Of a stretch of 64,000 nucleotides of DNA, positions 50,722 to 61,560 are shown in pieces. The DNA is from Erodium maritimum. Lineage: Eukaryota > Streptophyta > Magnoliopsida > Geraniales > Geraniaceae. Made by a program: the position numbers and the translations under genes. The notes beneath the pieces are model-generated. The model did not search any database. It saw nothing but the letters and a program-made list of their open reading frames with translations, and was not told the origin of the DNA. The stretch spans positions 47,881,039 through 47,945,038 of the forward strand of contig OY997590.1 in assembly GCA_963921825.1 (NCBI GenBank), written 5' to 3'. Positions within the stretch are counted from its first letter, which is position 1; each line of letters begins with the position of its first letter.

Positions 50722-52055
50722 CTCTTGTAATTCGTTTAAACTGACCATGAATGCTTGTTTGATGTATGAAAGTTTCGAGTTTAAGAGTTTTTGTTATTGC
50801 ATGTATGTTTGATGCATGTTGGTTGTTTCGTTCTCTGCTTTTACTGAGAAAGTACGTAGGATGAATCTGCATAATTGAATATGTATAATAATGAGATTTT
50901 ATATTATGTATTACAGTTATGAACTGTGATTATGTAGATGAATTTTAATGGGTATCATGGTTATGAACTGTGTATAATTCTGTTAAGAACAGAAAAGATT
51001 AATCACAATATTATTGTGGTTATTGATAGGAATGGGGACCCCACCAGGGGCGCTGCCCCTTGGACCCCGTCAGGGGCGCTGCCCCCGAACCCCGCAAGGG
51101 GCCAGCCCCTTGACCCCGTTAGAGGCGCTACAATTGTCATTAAGTAATATATTTATTTTGCTGGTGTGATAACATGTTTTATATAATATGTTTATATTGT
51201 ATGATTTTGTTATCACATGGTGCATAGCATAGCCCAATTCGACCAATGTGATTGGATTGTTTTATTTGGGTTTTTGAAATACGGCCCGCGGGTCATTTAT
51301 TTTGTTGTAATAGTAGTAGATTAGTTTTTACACTTTTTGTCAAGAGAGTTGAAGACGGTGTTTTCTCAAGAGAAGGAAGGAAAAACAAGAAAGGTGGCCC
51401 GAGATGGAGTTCAAAGGTGGAGGTTCAAGATGAAGAGTTACCTTGAAGTTTTTATTTTGTTTTACCCTAGGATTGACTTTGGTCTTCATATGGGCCTATG
51501 AAGACCAACTTAGTAATGGGCTATGCTATGACACATTTATTTTATACATTTGTATGACTTGAGTATGATAGTATGATAGTAACATATGCTTAGACCGTTT
51601 GTATGAGATACATTTTTGAAATCAACTCTAAAGCAAATATTAAGTCGATGAGATGCATTCCATAAATGAAACACTTATTGAACCTTAGATTACCATGTGT
51701 AGGTTATGTCAAAGCATTGTACACATTGTTGTCTAAGTTAGATAAGATGGATAATGGTGATATCCATACGTTTTATATGGTTAAACTTAACTAGGTTATC
51801 AAAACGGTTTTGGACCTAGGGCATCTGATAGAATCTGCCAACACATATGATGTGTTTATTCTATCCAAGAGTTGCATGAGATGCAATTGGTAAAGAGTTA
51901 ACTACCTAAATAATTCCGCTTAAATTGATAAGCCGAAGCTTACTTTAAGTGAAATGAAATATGGATCTTGGCTTATAATATATTTTTAAGAGTTGATTGT
52001 TTTAAAATTTTATATTTGTATTAATTACTTTGCGTATTTTATTTTGTTGTAGATC
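50722..52055 (+). other. Copia-B 5' leader
   Basis: Non-coding, 1.3 kb. A GC-rich hairpin array at 51034-51130 stands out in otherwise AT-rich sequence. Closer to gag are short perfect hairpins ACACAT-ATG-ATGTGT (51841-51855) and TTGCAT-GAG-ATGCAA (51872-51886). Confidence 0.65.
51034..51130 (+). repeat. GC-rich hairpin array in the Copia-B leader
   Basis: Four ~25-bp units of GGACCCCGTCAGGGGCGCTG type. Three contain perfect hairpins: AGGGGC-GCT-GCCCCT (51046-51060), GGGGC-GCT-GCCCC (51073-51085) and AAGGGGC-CA-GCCCCTT (51096-51111). Confidence 0.85.
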
Positions 52056-52748
52056 ATGACTTCAAACAATTCACAAAATTTATCAGTACGATCGATCCTT
52101 GATAAGGAAAATAGGCTGAATGGGACAAATTTTCTGGATTGGTCCAGAAACCTGAGAATTGTTCTCAAGCAGGAGAGAAAAGAGTATATTCTTGATGAAC
52201 CCATTCTTGAGGAACCAGTCCTAAATGCTAGTAAGGCACAAAAGGATGCTTGGACCAAGCATTTCAACGAATCGGTAGATGTCGCTTGTATAATGCTTAG
52301 TTCCATGGAGGCTGATCTCCAAAAGCAATTGATGTAGGAGCCTGCATATGACATGATGACTCAAATCAAGGAAATGTTCCAAGATAAAGCCAGGATTGAG
52401 AGGTTTCAGACTGTCAAGTCCCTCATGTCATGTAGGATGCCTTCTGGCAAGACTGTTAGCCCTCGTGTGCTCAAGATGAAAGGTTATCTTGAGCATCTAG
52501 AAAGACTCGGTTTCAAGATGGAACCTGAGTTGGCCACAGATATCCTCCTCCAGTCACTTCCTGATGAGTTTCATGGTTTCATTCTTAACTTCTATATGCA
52601 CAATATGGTGAAGACTGTCTTAGAGTTGCATGGGATGCTTCAAACTACTGAGAAGAGCATCCAAAGTAATACTAAGGATGTTTGGATGGTTAAGAAGACA
52701 ACTGAGTTCAAAAGGAAGGGGGAGACAAAGGAAAGGCTCCTATGGTAG
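52056..52748 (+). pseudogene. Copia-B gag
   Basis: ATG 52056 starts MTSNNSQNLSVRSILDKENR, then 'RLNGTNFLDWSRNLRIVLKQ' and ERKEYILDEPI, the conserved gag N-terminus. A TAG at 52335-52337 follows KQLM. The product continues in the next part (52353-52748) with 'MTQIKEMFQDKARIERFQTV', MSCRMPSGKTVSPRVLKMKG and LATDILLQSLPDEFHGFILN, a complete copia gag core. A frameshift near 52740 precedes the zinc-knuckle region. Apart from the stop and frameshift it is full length, unlike the deleted gag of Copia-A. Confidence 0.88.
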
Positions 52749-53254
52749 GACCACCGGGTTTTCAGAAACCCATGTCTATGTCAAGGCCTATGTACACACA
52801 AAGGCCCGCATATGCACAAAGGCCAGCGTATGGAAAAAGGCCTACATATGGACCGAGACCTGGATTTGTTTCCCCAAAAGATTCAATTTTTCATTATTGC
52901 AATGAGGCTGGTCATTGGAAGAGGAACTGCAAGAAGTACAAGGATGATCTGAAGAAGAACCAGGGTAGTGTACCAAGCTCTTCATGTATTCATGTTATAG
53001 AAATCAATGATTCTACTTTTGGTTCTTGGATATTGGATACTGGATCCGAATCTCACATTTGTACTAATGTGCAGGGTCTAAGAAGTAGAAGGACATTGAA
53101 GGAAGGCGAGGTGGACCTACGAGTTGGGGATGACCATGGAGTTATTGCCTTAGCTGTGGGGACATATGAGCTGGTCTTGCCCACTGGGCTTATTTTGCTA
53201 TTGCATAATTGTTATCATGTACCTACTTTTCGTAGGAATATTATTTCGGTTTAA
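52742..53254 (+). pseudogene. Copia-B nucleocapsid and protease
   Basis: Starts with tandem six-to-seven-residue units of the RPMYTQ/RPAYAQ type (about 52780-52860). The knuckle reads FHYCNEAGHWKRNC, where the first Cys ligand is Phe. The protease carries the intact active-site WILDTGSESHICTN, then 'DLRVGDDHGVIALAVGTYEL' and YHVPTFRRNIISV. A stop at 53252 is followed at once by the integrase frame. Role of the family: matures Gag-Pol in the particle. Confidence 0.85.
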
Positions 53255-53257
53255 TGT

Positions 53258-54640
53258 TTGGACATGGAAGGTTTTGAGTTTGTTATTAAGAATAATAAAT
53301 TTAGTCTTTATCGTGATAATGTTTATTATGCAACTGCTTCTCGAGTTAGAGGTCTTTATGTTTTGAACATAGAAGACTCTAATGAGAAATCACTCTATAA
53401 CATTAATACAAAAAGGTTTAAGTCTGATGATACAAACCCTACATTCCTCTGGCACTGTCGCTTGGGTCATATAAATGAGAAATGCATATCAAAACTCCAA
53501 CACCATGGACTTTTGAATTCTTTTGATTGTGAATCATTTGAAATATGTGAATCTTGTTTAATGGGCAAGATGACAAAGACACCTTTTTCTGGAATTTGTG
53601 AGAGAGCTAGTGGCTTATTAGGGCTTATACATTCAGATGTATGTGGTCCTTTAAGTACAACTGCTAGAGGTGGATTTCAGTACTTCATTACATTCAAAGA
53701 TGATTTCAGTAGATATGGCTATGTCTATCTAATGAAACATAAGTCTGAATCTTTTGAAAAATTAAAGATTTTCAAGAATGAAGTACAAAATCAACTTGGC
53801 CAAAATATTAAAGCATTGCGATCTGATCGAGGTGGTGAATATTTGAGCCAAGAATTCATAGATCATCTGGTAGATTGTGGGATCATTTCTCAACTAACTC
53901 CTCCAGGAACACCACAAAGGAATGGTGTCTCTGAACGAAGGAATCAAACCCTATTGGATATGGTTCGGTCTATGATGAGTAACACTGATCGTCCAATGCC
54001 ATTTTGGGGGTATGCTCTAGAGATTGCTGCATTCATCTTGAACAGAGTACCATCAAAGGCAGTAGATAAGACACCATATGAGATGTGGACATGCTAGGTT
54101 CCTAGTTTGTCATTTCTAAAGATATGGGGTTGCGTAACTTATGTGAAGCGTCTCATCTCAGATAAGTTAGCACCCAAATCAGATAAGTGCCTTTTTGTAG
54201 GATATCCTAAGGAAACCAAAGGATATTACTTCTACAATGCTACGGAGAACAAAGTATTTGTTGCTCGAAATGGTGTCTTTTTGGAAAAAGAGTTTATTTC
54301 CAAAGGAAACAGTGGGAGAACTGTTGAACTTAAAGAAATTAGAGACCTACAAAGTAGCGTTGTGCCTGAAATGGATACTCATGTACATCAACAAGAGGAT
54401 GTAGTAGCAGAACCTGTACCACATGTACAAAGGAGGTCTGATAGGACACGTCAAACCCCTATGAGATATGGGTTTCTTGTTTCGGAGAACAAAGACGTGA
54501 TAGTTGTGGATCAGAATGAACCCACATCCTATAAAGAGGCCATTAACAGTCCTGACTCTGAGAAATGGCGTGAAGCCATGAAATCTGAAATACAATCCAT
54601 GTATGATAATCAAGTTTGGAACTTAATTGAATCGACAGAT
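53258..54640 (+). pseudogene. Copia-B integrase
   Basis: 53258-54097 has the pre-integrase HHCC region (LWHCRLGHINEKCIS; CESCLMGKM) and the core with all catalytic positions kept: GLIHSDVCGP (Asp), IKALRSDRGGEYLSQ (Asp) and RNGVSERRNQTLLDM (Glu), followed by NRVPSKAVDKTPYEMW. One stop (54095-54097) interrupts before 'LSFLKIWGCVTYVKRLISDK' and CLFVGYPKETKGYYFYN at 54107 onward, which carry the C-terminal part. A single reverted stop separates it from a continuous integrase frame, in sharp contrast to Copia-A. Confidence 0.9.
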
Positions 54641-54786
54641 GGTTTAAAAACCACTGGATGCAAATGGTCTTCAAGAAGAAGACAGACATGGATGGTAATG
54701 TACATACCTACAAAGCTAGATTGGTTGCAAAAGGCTTCAGACAAACACATGGTGTAGACTATGATGAAACTTTTTCACCAGTAGCG
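54500..54786 (+). pseudogene. Copia-B reverse transcriptase, first part
   Basis: 'EPTSYKEAINSPDSEKWREA' and '[20 protein letters not shown]' are the fingers region; a frameshift right after GCKW leads to [20 protein letters not shown] and YDETFSPVA. The gene is cut at 54786 by Copia-A2 and resumes at 63254 (MIKSIRILLA), after the TAGCG duplication. Confidence 0.9.
54782..54786 (+). repeat. Copia-A2 target-site duplication
   Basis: TAGCG, repeated at 63249-63253. Joining across it restores SPVA-MIKSIRILLA of Copia-B. Confidence 0.93.
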
Positions 54787-56474
54787 TGTTGGGTCTCGAG
54801 GTAGGGTTGGAGATGAACCAACTCGCAGCGGAAAATCAATGAAAACCAAGAGACGATTAAAACCATGAAACAACTAACAAAGAATGGATTCACAAGAGAA
54901 AAATTCAGCACTAGTTCTTACCAAAACAAGAACACCGGTTAACGAATGATTGGCTTGAGTCTCCAAGACGCCTACGTATCCACATGGGAATCAAAGCCAC
55001 GTAGTTCTTCTCTTTGAGGAATCAAGAACACAAACATGGAGGTGGAAACTAGCCAAACCCGAAATGGCCATGGAAGAGGGAGAGAAAATGTGTTTCCTAT
55101 TCTTGTCTTGTGTTTGTTATGTTGAAAAAAGATGACTTAAACATAACAAAACCCATACTTGTCCAACTAAAGGCATGGGACAAGTATGGTGTCAAGTAAG
55201 GTGTAAATAGGACAAAGTATGGCAAGACAAGATTGGGTTAGGTGGTGAATCACCAACACCTTAATCCTTGTCTTGCTTACTTAGTACTAATTAATCAAGA
55301 CTTGATTAATTAGTTCCATGGGCCTTGGTTGCATGGGCCTTTCATGGGCCTCTTGGAACATGGCCCGTGGCCATTTCCAACGAGGTCCCGTGATTCGCTC
55401 ATCGCCTCCAAGCCTTCCATACCGGAAATGTCCAACATTATCCGACGCGATCAATCCCAAGACTCCAAGCCTTGTCTCGATCCGTAAAGTCCTATTCACT
55501 TACGGGCACATGACCCAAAACCCAGTTTTGGTCATGTCCCGAGACAACTCCCTTTTGGCCATTCTCCATAAATGTGTCAATGAGTTTCATCCTCCGGTGT
55601 GACCCTTAGGTTTATGCATGTCAATAGATCAACGTAAAATCCCATTTTACTTGATCCTATTTAAGTGGCAACTAACGAGACTTTAGTATTGCCCGACATT
55701 ACATAACGAATCGACCCTGTCGATTCTAACCTTTCCGTCGTCCCTGTCATTATCCTTTTATCTCCGATATCCTGATTGAGATAAGGCATAGAGCCGTCAT
55801 CCTTATTATTCTCAATCACCGTTCCTTGATATGTGAGATGACTGAAGATATGATACCCAGTATCATGTGCATGGCCATGCTATTCTTCCAGTCACTCTCG
55901 ATCAAGTGGCCGAGAACCGATATCTTTCCCATACCTTAGTATGAGGGATAAATCCCTTAGCCGTCTTTCGTGTCACTCATGTAGCCCGTCCCCAAGCCAA
56001 TCCTGGCCGTTATGGAAGCCCTGTTACGGACAACGTTAGGCTCAGGTCAAACTCAGTTGTTGACTACATAGCGATCACAAAGACTCCTTGGTCTAAGGAT
56101 ACATGACAAGCTACAACACTGAATATGTTCATGACTTAATCTATGGCACATATTCAGGGCGGGTCGTCCAATATCATGTCCCACATGATATCTATGATCA
56201 GACTCCGGAATCCCATTCCAATGACTAACAGAACGTAAGCCATAAAGAGCCATCTTTCATACTAGTCGCTTCTAGTGAAGCTTTGTTGACTAGGGACCCA
56301 TCGAGTGTGATCTATCTCGATCTATGGTTCTATTCGCATGGTGGGCATAAATCAGAGCACACATCGATATATTACTCCAACACATAAGTAATATAAAGCC
56401 GCTTTAATTTTATTGCTAACGATGATATATACATTTGGACATTTAGGATTGAACTATGGGCACTAAGACTAACA
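54787..56474 (-). repeat. Copia-A2 3' LTR
   Basis: 1688 bp. It differs from the other LTR of this copy at few positions; I noticed one (ACCCAT here at about 55150, ACTCAT at about 61925). Confidence 0.93.
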
Positions 56475-58137
56475 ATCTCCCACTTGCCCTAGTTCCAATC
56501 TAAACTCCAATATGTCCCCATCGACTTTACATGTCTAACATGTTCAGGCAGTGACACTGCCTTAGTCAAAGGGTTGGCTATGTTATCATCTGTTGCAATA
56601 TCGGTTATCTTCACTTCACCTCAGTTCAGTATTTATCTGATGAGGTGGATACGCCGCAGTACATGTTTGGATTTGTTATACGATCTAGGCTTTTAGCTTG
56701 CGCAATGGCCCTTGTGTTGTCGCAAGATGGATTCACCGGGCTGGATGGGTTTTTAATTACACCCAGCCCTGCCATGAATTTCCAAATCCACATAGCCTCC
56801 TTAGCTGCCTCTACAGCATCCATGTACTTGGCCTCTGTCGTAGATTCGGCAATGATATCTTGCTTTACGCTCTCCCAGCTAAAGCTCTACCATTCAGCAT
56901 AAACACATATCCTGATTGACTTCTAAAGTCATTTGGATTTGTCTTGGAAAACTAGCGTCTACTCATCCTTCGACGACTAGTTCAACATCATCTTTCCCCC
57001 GGGTTAGAATGATGTCTACTGGTACAGCATAAGGCTTACGAGACGTCTGGTCTCATACATGTCATGGCATATATGATCGATCCTACCCCCAGGCGCATAG
57101 GATTCTCATCATCCTTTTCAGCTCATCAGGTGTCTTAGGACATTAAGTCTTGCTGAGATGAATGCCATGACTAGTGGGTAAGAGTCCTTTCTTTGAATCG
57201 AGCATTAAGAACCTACTCAATGCCTTGTTCACATAGGTTCCCTGACTTAAATCCAAGACCCTCTTGGTGCGATCTCTACATATCTTAATCCTTAAGATAT
57301 AAGAAGCATCGCCTAAGTCCTTTATTGAAAAACACTTCCTCAACCAAGCTTTAGTCTCGTGCAAGGTTGGGATGTCGTTTTCAATGAGAACCAGAAAGGT
57401 AATCTTGCTCCCACTAGCCTTCTTATAAACGCAAGATTCATCCTCGTTCTTGATTAAGCCAAATCCAATTACAGCTTCATCAAAACGAAAGATCTAACTC
57501 CGAGAAGTTCGTTTCAATCCATAAATGGATTTCAACAACTTATAAATCTTTCCTTTATTCTTCGGATCGTCAAAACCTTTGGGCCGAGACATACAAACGT
57601 ACTCAGTCAAATTTCCATTTAGGAAAGCGGTTTTGACATCCACTTGCCATATCTCGTAATTATAATACGCAGTTATGTCAAGAAGAATTTGGATCGATTT
57701 TGACCATAGCCACTAGGGAAAAGGTTTCCTCATAGTCAATCCATTGGATCTGCCTATAACCTTTCGCCACCAGTTGAGCTTTGTAGGTCAGAGGGTTGCC
57801 ATCCATGTCCATCTTCACCTTGAAGATCCATTTGCATCCGATGTTGTTCACACCATTGATGGGATCAACCGGTTCCCAGACTCGGTTGTCCGACATGGAT
57901 TGCATTTCCTCCCTCATGGCTCCAAGCCATAACTCGGAGTCGGGCCCATCCACGACTTCTTGAAAGGTGGCTGGATCATCGTGATCCACCATGACTTCAT
58001 TGTCACCTCCGGATACCATATATTGGAGGTGGAAGATTGATCCTTTCAAATCGCCTTGGACCTTCCGGAATTGTAACAGGAATTGGTTCTTACTCTACGA
58101 CAATCTCTGGCTCCTTTCTACTGGGTTGCCAATTGGT
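56475..58137 (-). pseudogene. Copia-A2 RNase H and reverse transcriptase; YVDD box deleted
   Basis: Minus-strand frames match Copia-A1: RNase H at 56626-56823 (EAAKEAMWIW; CDNTRAIAQAKS), palm and thumb at 57143-57600, fingers at 57678-58049 (MREEMQSMSDNRVWEPVDP). The same FLVL-IENDIP junction at about 57381-57395 lacks the seven codons of the YVDD box. A private stop replaces Trp in TSRSW. The polypurine tract lies at 56475-56485, read on the minus strand as AAGTGGGAGAT. Confidence 0.92.
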
Positions 58138-59373
58138 TTAGACAGATCTGTACCATCCTGAATTTCTTCGAGATGCACAGTCCTCCCAATGACGTCTTTG
58201 GAAACAAAACTCCTTTTCCATAAAGACCCCACCCCAAGCGACGAACACCATGTTCTCACTGGGATTGTAGAAGTAGTATCCCCTTGTTGCTTTGGGATAC
58301 CACACGAAGGTGCATATCTCAGATCTTGGTTCGAGCTTAGTCGAAACCAAATGTTTCACATAAGCCTCGCAACCACAAATCTTTAGGAAGGACAAAGCGG
58401 GCATCATCCCGTACCATTTAAAAATGGTGTCCCTTCCACACCATTCGTCGAAGCCGGATTCACTATGAATGCGGTCGTCTCTAGAGCATAACCCCCGAAA
58501 GAGATTGGGAGATCAGTCCAACTAATCATGGAACGGACCATTGTCTAACAATGTCCGATTTCTCCGTTTGGCTACACCTTTCAACTACAGTGTCCCAGGA
58601 GGAGTCCATTCCAAAAGGATCCCATTCTCTTTTAGATGATCTAATAACTCTGTGGTCAAGTATTTTCCACCTCGATCCAATCGAAGTGCCTTAATACCTT
58701 TGTCGAGCTGGTTTTCTACTATAGTCTTAAACTCTTTGAATTTATCAAAAGCTTCAGACTTATGTCTCACCGAAGAGACATAACCATATTTACTGTAATC
58801 ATCAGTAAATGTGATAAAGTAGTTAAAACCCCTCCTGGCAAGTGAACTTATTGGTCTACACACATTCGAGTGTATCAGCCCCAATAATTCACCCGCCCTT
58901 TCATCGCGATCGATAAAGGGCACTTTAGTCATTTTGCCCATCAAACAAACCTTGCACCTATCGATCGAATGGAATTCGAATGAACCTGAAAGCCCGCACT
59001 TCTGAAGTGCTGATAGGCGCTTCTTGTTTATGCGACCCAAATGACAGTACCATAACAGAGTTAGGTTTAAATCGTTGGATTTAGACCTCTTGGTATTAAC
59101 GGAATATATAGAACTTGAGGCATTGTTACCCATATCTAATATGTACAATCCTCCAACCATGTCAGTACTGGTATAAAACATATCATTGCATAGAACATTG
59201 AAAACTCCATTTCCAATATTAACATTATATCCTTCCTTGTCAAACACGGATACAGATATAATATTCCTACTAAAAGTAGGTATGCAATATACATTATACA
59301 ATACTAAGACAAGGCCTCTTGGCAAAGCAAGACTCATGGATCCTACAGCAGTTGCCACAACTCTGAGGTCCAT
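58138..59373 (-). pseudogene. Copia-A2 integrase with catalytic substitutions
   Basis: Frame 59373 to 58585 repeats the Copia-A1 product, with GLIHSNVCRP (Asp to Asn), LRLDRGGKYL, a stop after WTPPGTL, and GVAKRRN (Glu to Lys). 58407-58138 carries LSFLKICGCEAYVKHLVSTK and GYYFYNPSENMVFV. It differs from A1 by a few residues only (for example WTPPGTL against WTPPRSL; GFNYF against GFSYF). Confidence 0.9.
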
Positions 59374-59872
59374 TTCGTGCTTTCCAAATCTCTCCTACTT
59401 TCAGCCACCATATATTAGTGCATGTGTGAGATTCAGTCATGGTATCTAATACCCATGAATCTTTGGAAGTAGAGAGATGTAGCTCTATAGAGTTAATACC
59501 GAATGAAGGCACGATCCCACCGCCCTTCCTTAGATCATCCAGGTTTCCTGATGAAGGCGCAGTCCTACTGCCCTTCTTCAGATCATCCAGGCTATTTGAT
59601 GAAGGCGCAGTCCCACTGCCCTTCTTCAGATCAGCCGTGAACTTCCTGTAATCCCGGTTCCAATGACCAGGCTGTTGGCAGTAGAAGCAGACATTTTCAG
59701 GTGTCTCATCTTTCCTGCCAAGTGCGCATGGGCCCAGCCCTTGCCACTTCCAATTCCCTTGTTGACCATCAGAATATCCTTGGATCCCAGATCCCTGAGA
59801 TATTCTTCTCAGCAGCTGATGACACTTCATGTAACTCTGATATGGTCTTAGAGACAGCCTTGTCAAGGACAT
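59374..59872 (-). pseudogene. Copia-A2 zinc knuckle and protease
   Basis: Same as Copia-A1: CFYCQQPGHWNRDY with Tyr as fourth ligand, three 60-bp repeat units (DDLKKGS/DDLRKGG), protease WVLDTMTESHTCTN with DTM in place of DTG, and the same frameshift into the integrase frame. Confidence 0.88.
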
Positions 59873-60002
59873 ATTCTTTGCGTTCAGACTTGAGGACTAT
59901 CCTCAAAATTCTGTACCAGTCCAAATAGTTTGTCCCATTTAGCTTGACCCTGTCAAGAATGGTTTTTAATGACAAACTATTAATGTTCGCTGAATTTGCC
60001 AT
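59769..60002 (-). pseudogene. Copia-A2 gag, truncated
   Basis: The 77-codon frame from ATG 60002 has the same residues as the Copia-A1 gag and the same stop after GIWDPRIF. The shared internal deletion shows that the gag was already broken in the common ancestor of the two insertions. It overlaps the next frame (zinc-knuckle segment) because of the frame change at the deletion joint. Confidence 0.9.
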
Positions 60003-61547
60003 TTGATCTACAACAGATAAAATTCAATCAGTAAACTGAATAAATTTTATGAAGATCAAGCTTAAACACCAACAATCAATTCTAAACCTTTAGAATCTGA
60101 AACCAAGATCCTTGATTCACTCGATTAAGCTGAACTAATGCTCACCACTTCATCGAGCTATGTAGGTAGGACTCCATCCAATCACATCCAATGTGACTCT
60201 TGGCTAGGGTATGTACTTATGTACACGACTTACCCTATCTGTTACCCTAGCTCAACCTCAGGCCGAGAATCGTAGTCGGGTCCACCAATTTTCAACTATG
60301 GCTCGTCACTATGTAGGTGCTCCGCTAATGCGCACGACACCCACATATGTCGTCCAAACCTACTACCCCGCTTCCCCATGGATGCTCCGCTAATGCGCAC
60401 GACAACCATAGGACGGGGAGGTAGTAAGGTGTTGATGATTGGGAGGTATCGGACATGACCCGCTTTTACTTGTCCAGTTGTGTTCAAAACTTTGGCACAT
60501 CCTAGATGCGATGTGCACATCAACTACATTCCAAATGCAATGATGCCTCAAATTACATCCAATGTAATTCTTCCTTTGAACCCGTCAACTACATCCAATG
60601 CAATGACGGTTGTAAGGGTTCACACACAAGGATTAAAATTCCAATTTTATCTTTGCATGTGAGGTGATATGCTCGGTAAATAAAGTTAAGCATGCAATTC
60701 TAAAACACATAGAATTAATCATGCATAAACTAAACCAAGCATAAAGCGATAAATGTGCACATAATAGCCCCCTAAACTAACTCCCACTAGCTTCTTGAGC
60801 TCCACCGACTCCAAGCCGATGCCAACACCCGAAAAGCCACCAAATGACCTTTTCGCCCTTTCTTCGTCTTGAGTAAAAAATTACAATTTAATACACGACT
60901 CGCAGGTCGGGAATAAATAAATAATAAAAAACAAGTGGTTCGACGACCACACCTTGAAAGAATAATTACACGCTAACTATAACGGCTCGCAGGCCGTGAA
61001 AAGCGATAAATAATTAAATCGAGCTCGGGGCTATTATGTACACCATGCCAACATCACATCACACATCGTGTTATCAAACAAGCATGTTATCAAACATCAT
61101 GTGATTTTCCGGTTTTAATTAATAGTCAAGTTTCGAAAAATTTTTGATGCTCGGTTTATCGAAACCGTTCAAAAATGAAACTTTTGAACATTTGATCTTC
61201 GAGTTCATCATGACGGTTCCAAACTCGTCATAACTAACAAAACGGTTTAGCCTTGGCATATCAACCATCCAATGGTCATGCTTGGCCTAGCTCCGTCCAA
61301 CGGAGCCCCGTTCGGTCCCGGTTTCGGCTCCCCGAGAGTCCCGCTCCCGAGACCCGAAAAATCAAATTTTTTTCAAAATTTCCAGATTTGAAATAATTTT
61401 CAAAAAATCATTTTACATGTATTAAATCCATAAACAATAATTTAAAACATGTTATCAAACAATTTAGCAAAACAACATGCCAAAAACGAAACTTTCAAGC
61501 AAAACCGAAACTTTGAACACCGTCTTGTGAATCCCGAAGGTAGCACG
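60003..61547 (-). other. Copia-A2 5' leader
   Basis: Carries the same hairpins and direct repeat as the Copia-A1 leader. The stem at about 60120-60157 has one mismatch (CTTCATCGAG for CTTAATCGAG). Confidence 0.6.
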
Positions 61548-61559
61548 GCTCTGATACCA
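61548..61559 (-). other. Copia-A2 primer-binding site
   Basis: TGGTATCAGAGC on the minus strand, one base from the 5' LTR. Confidence 0.92.
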
Positions 61560-61560
61560 C

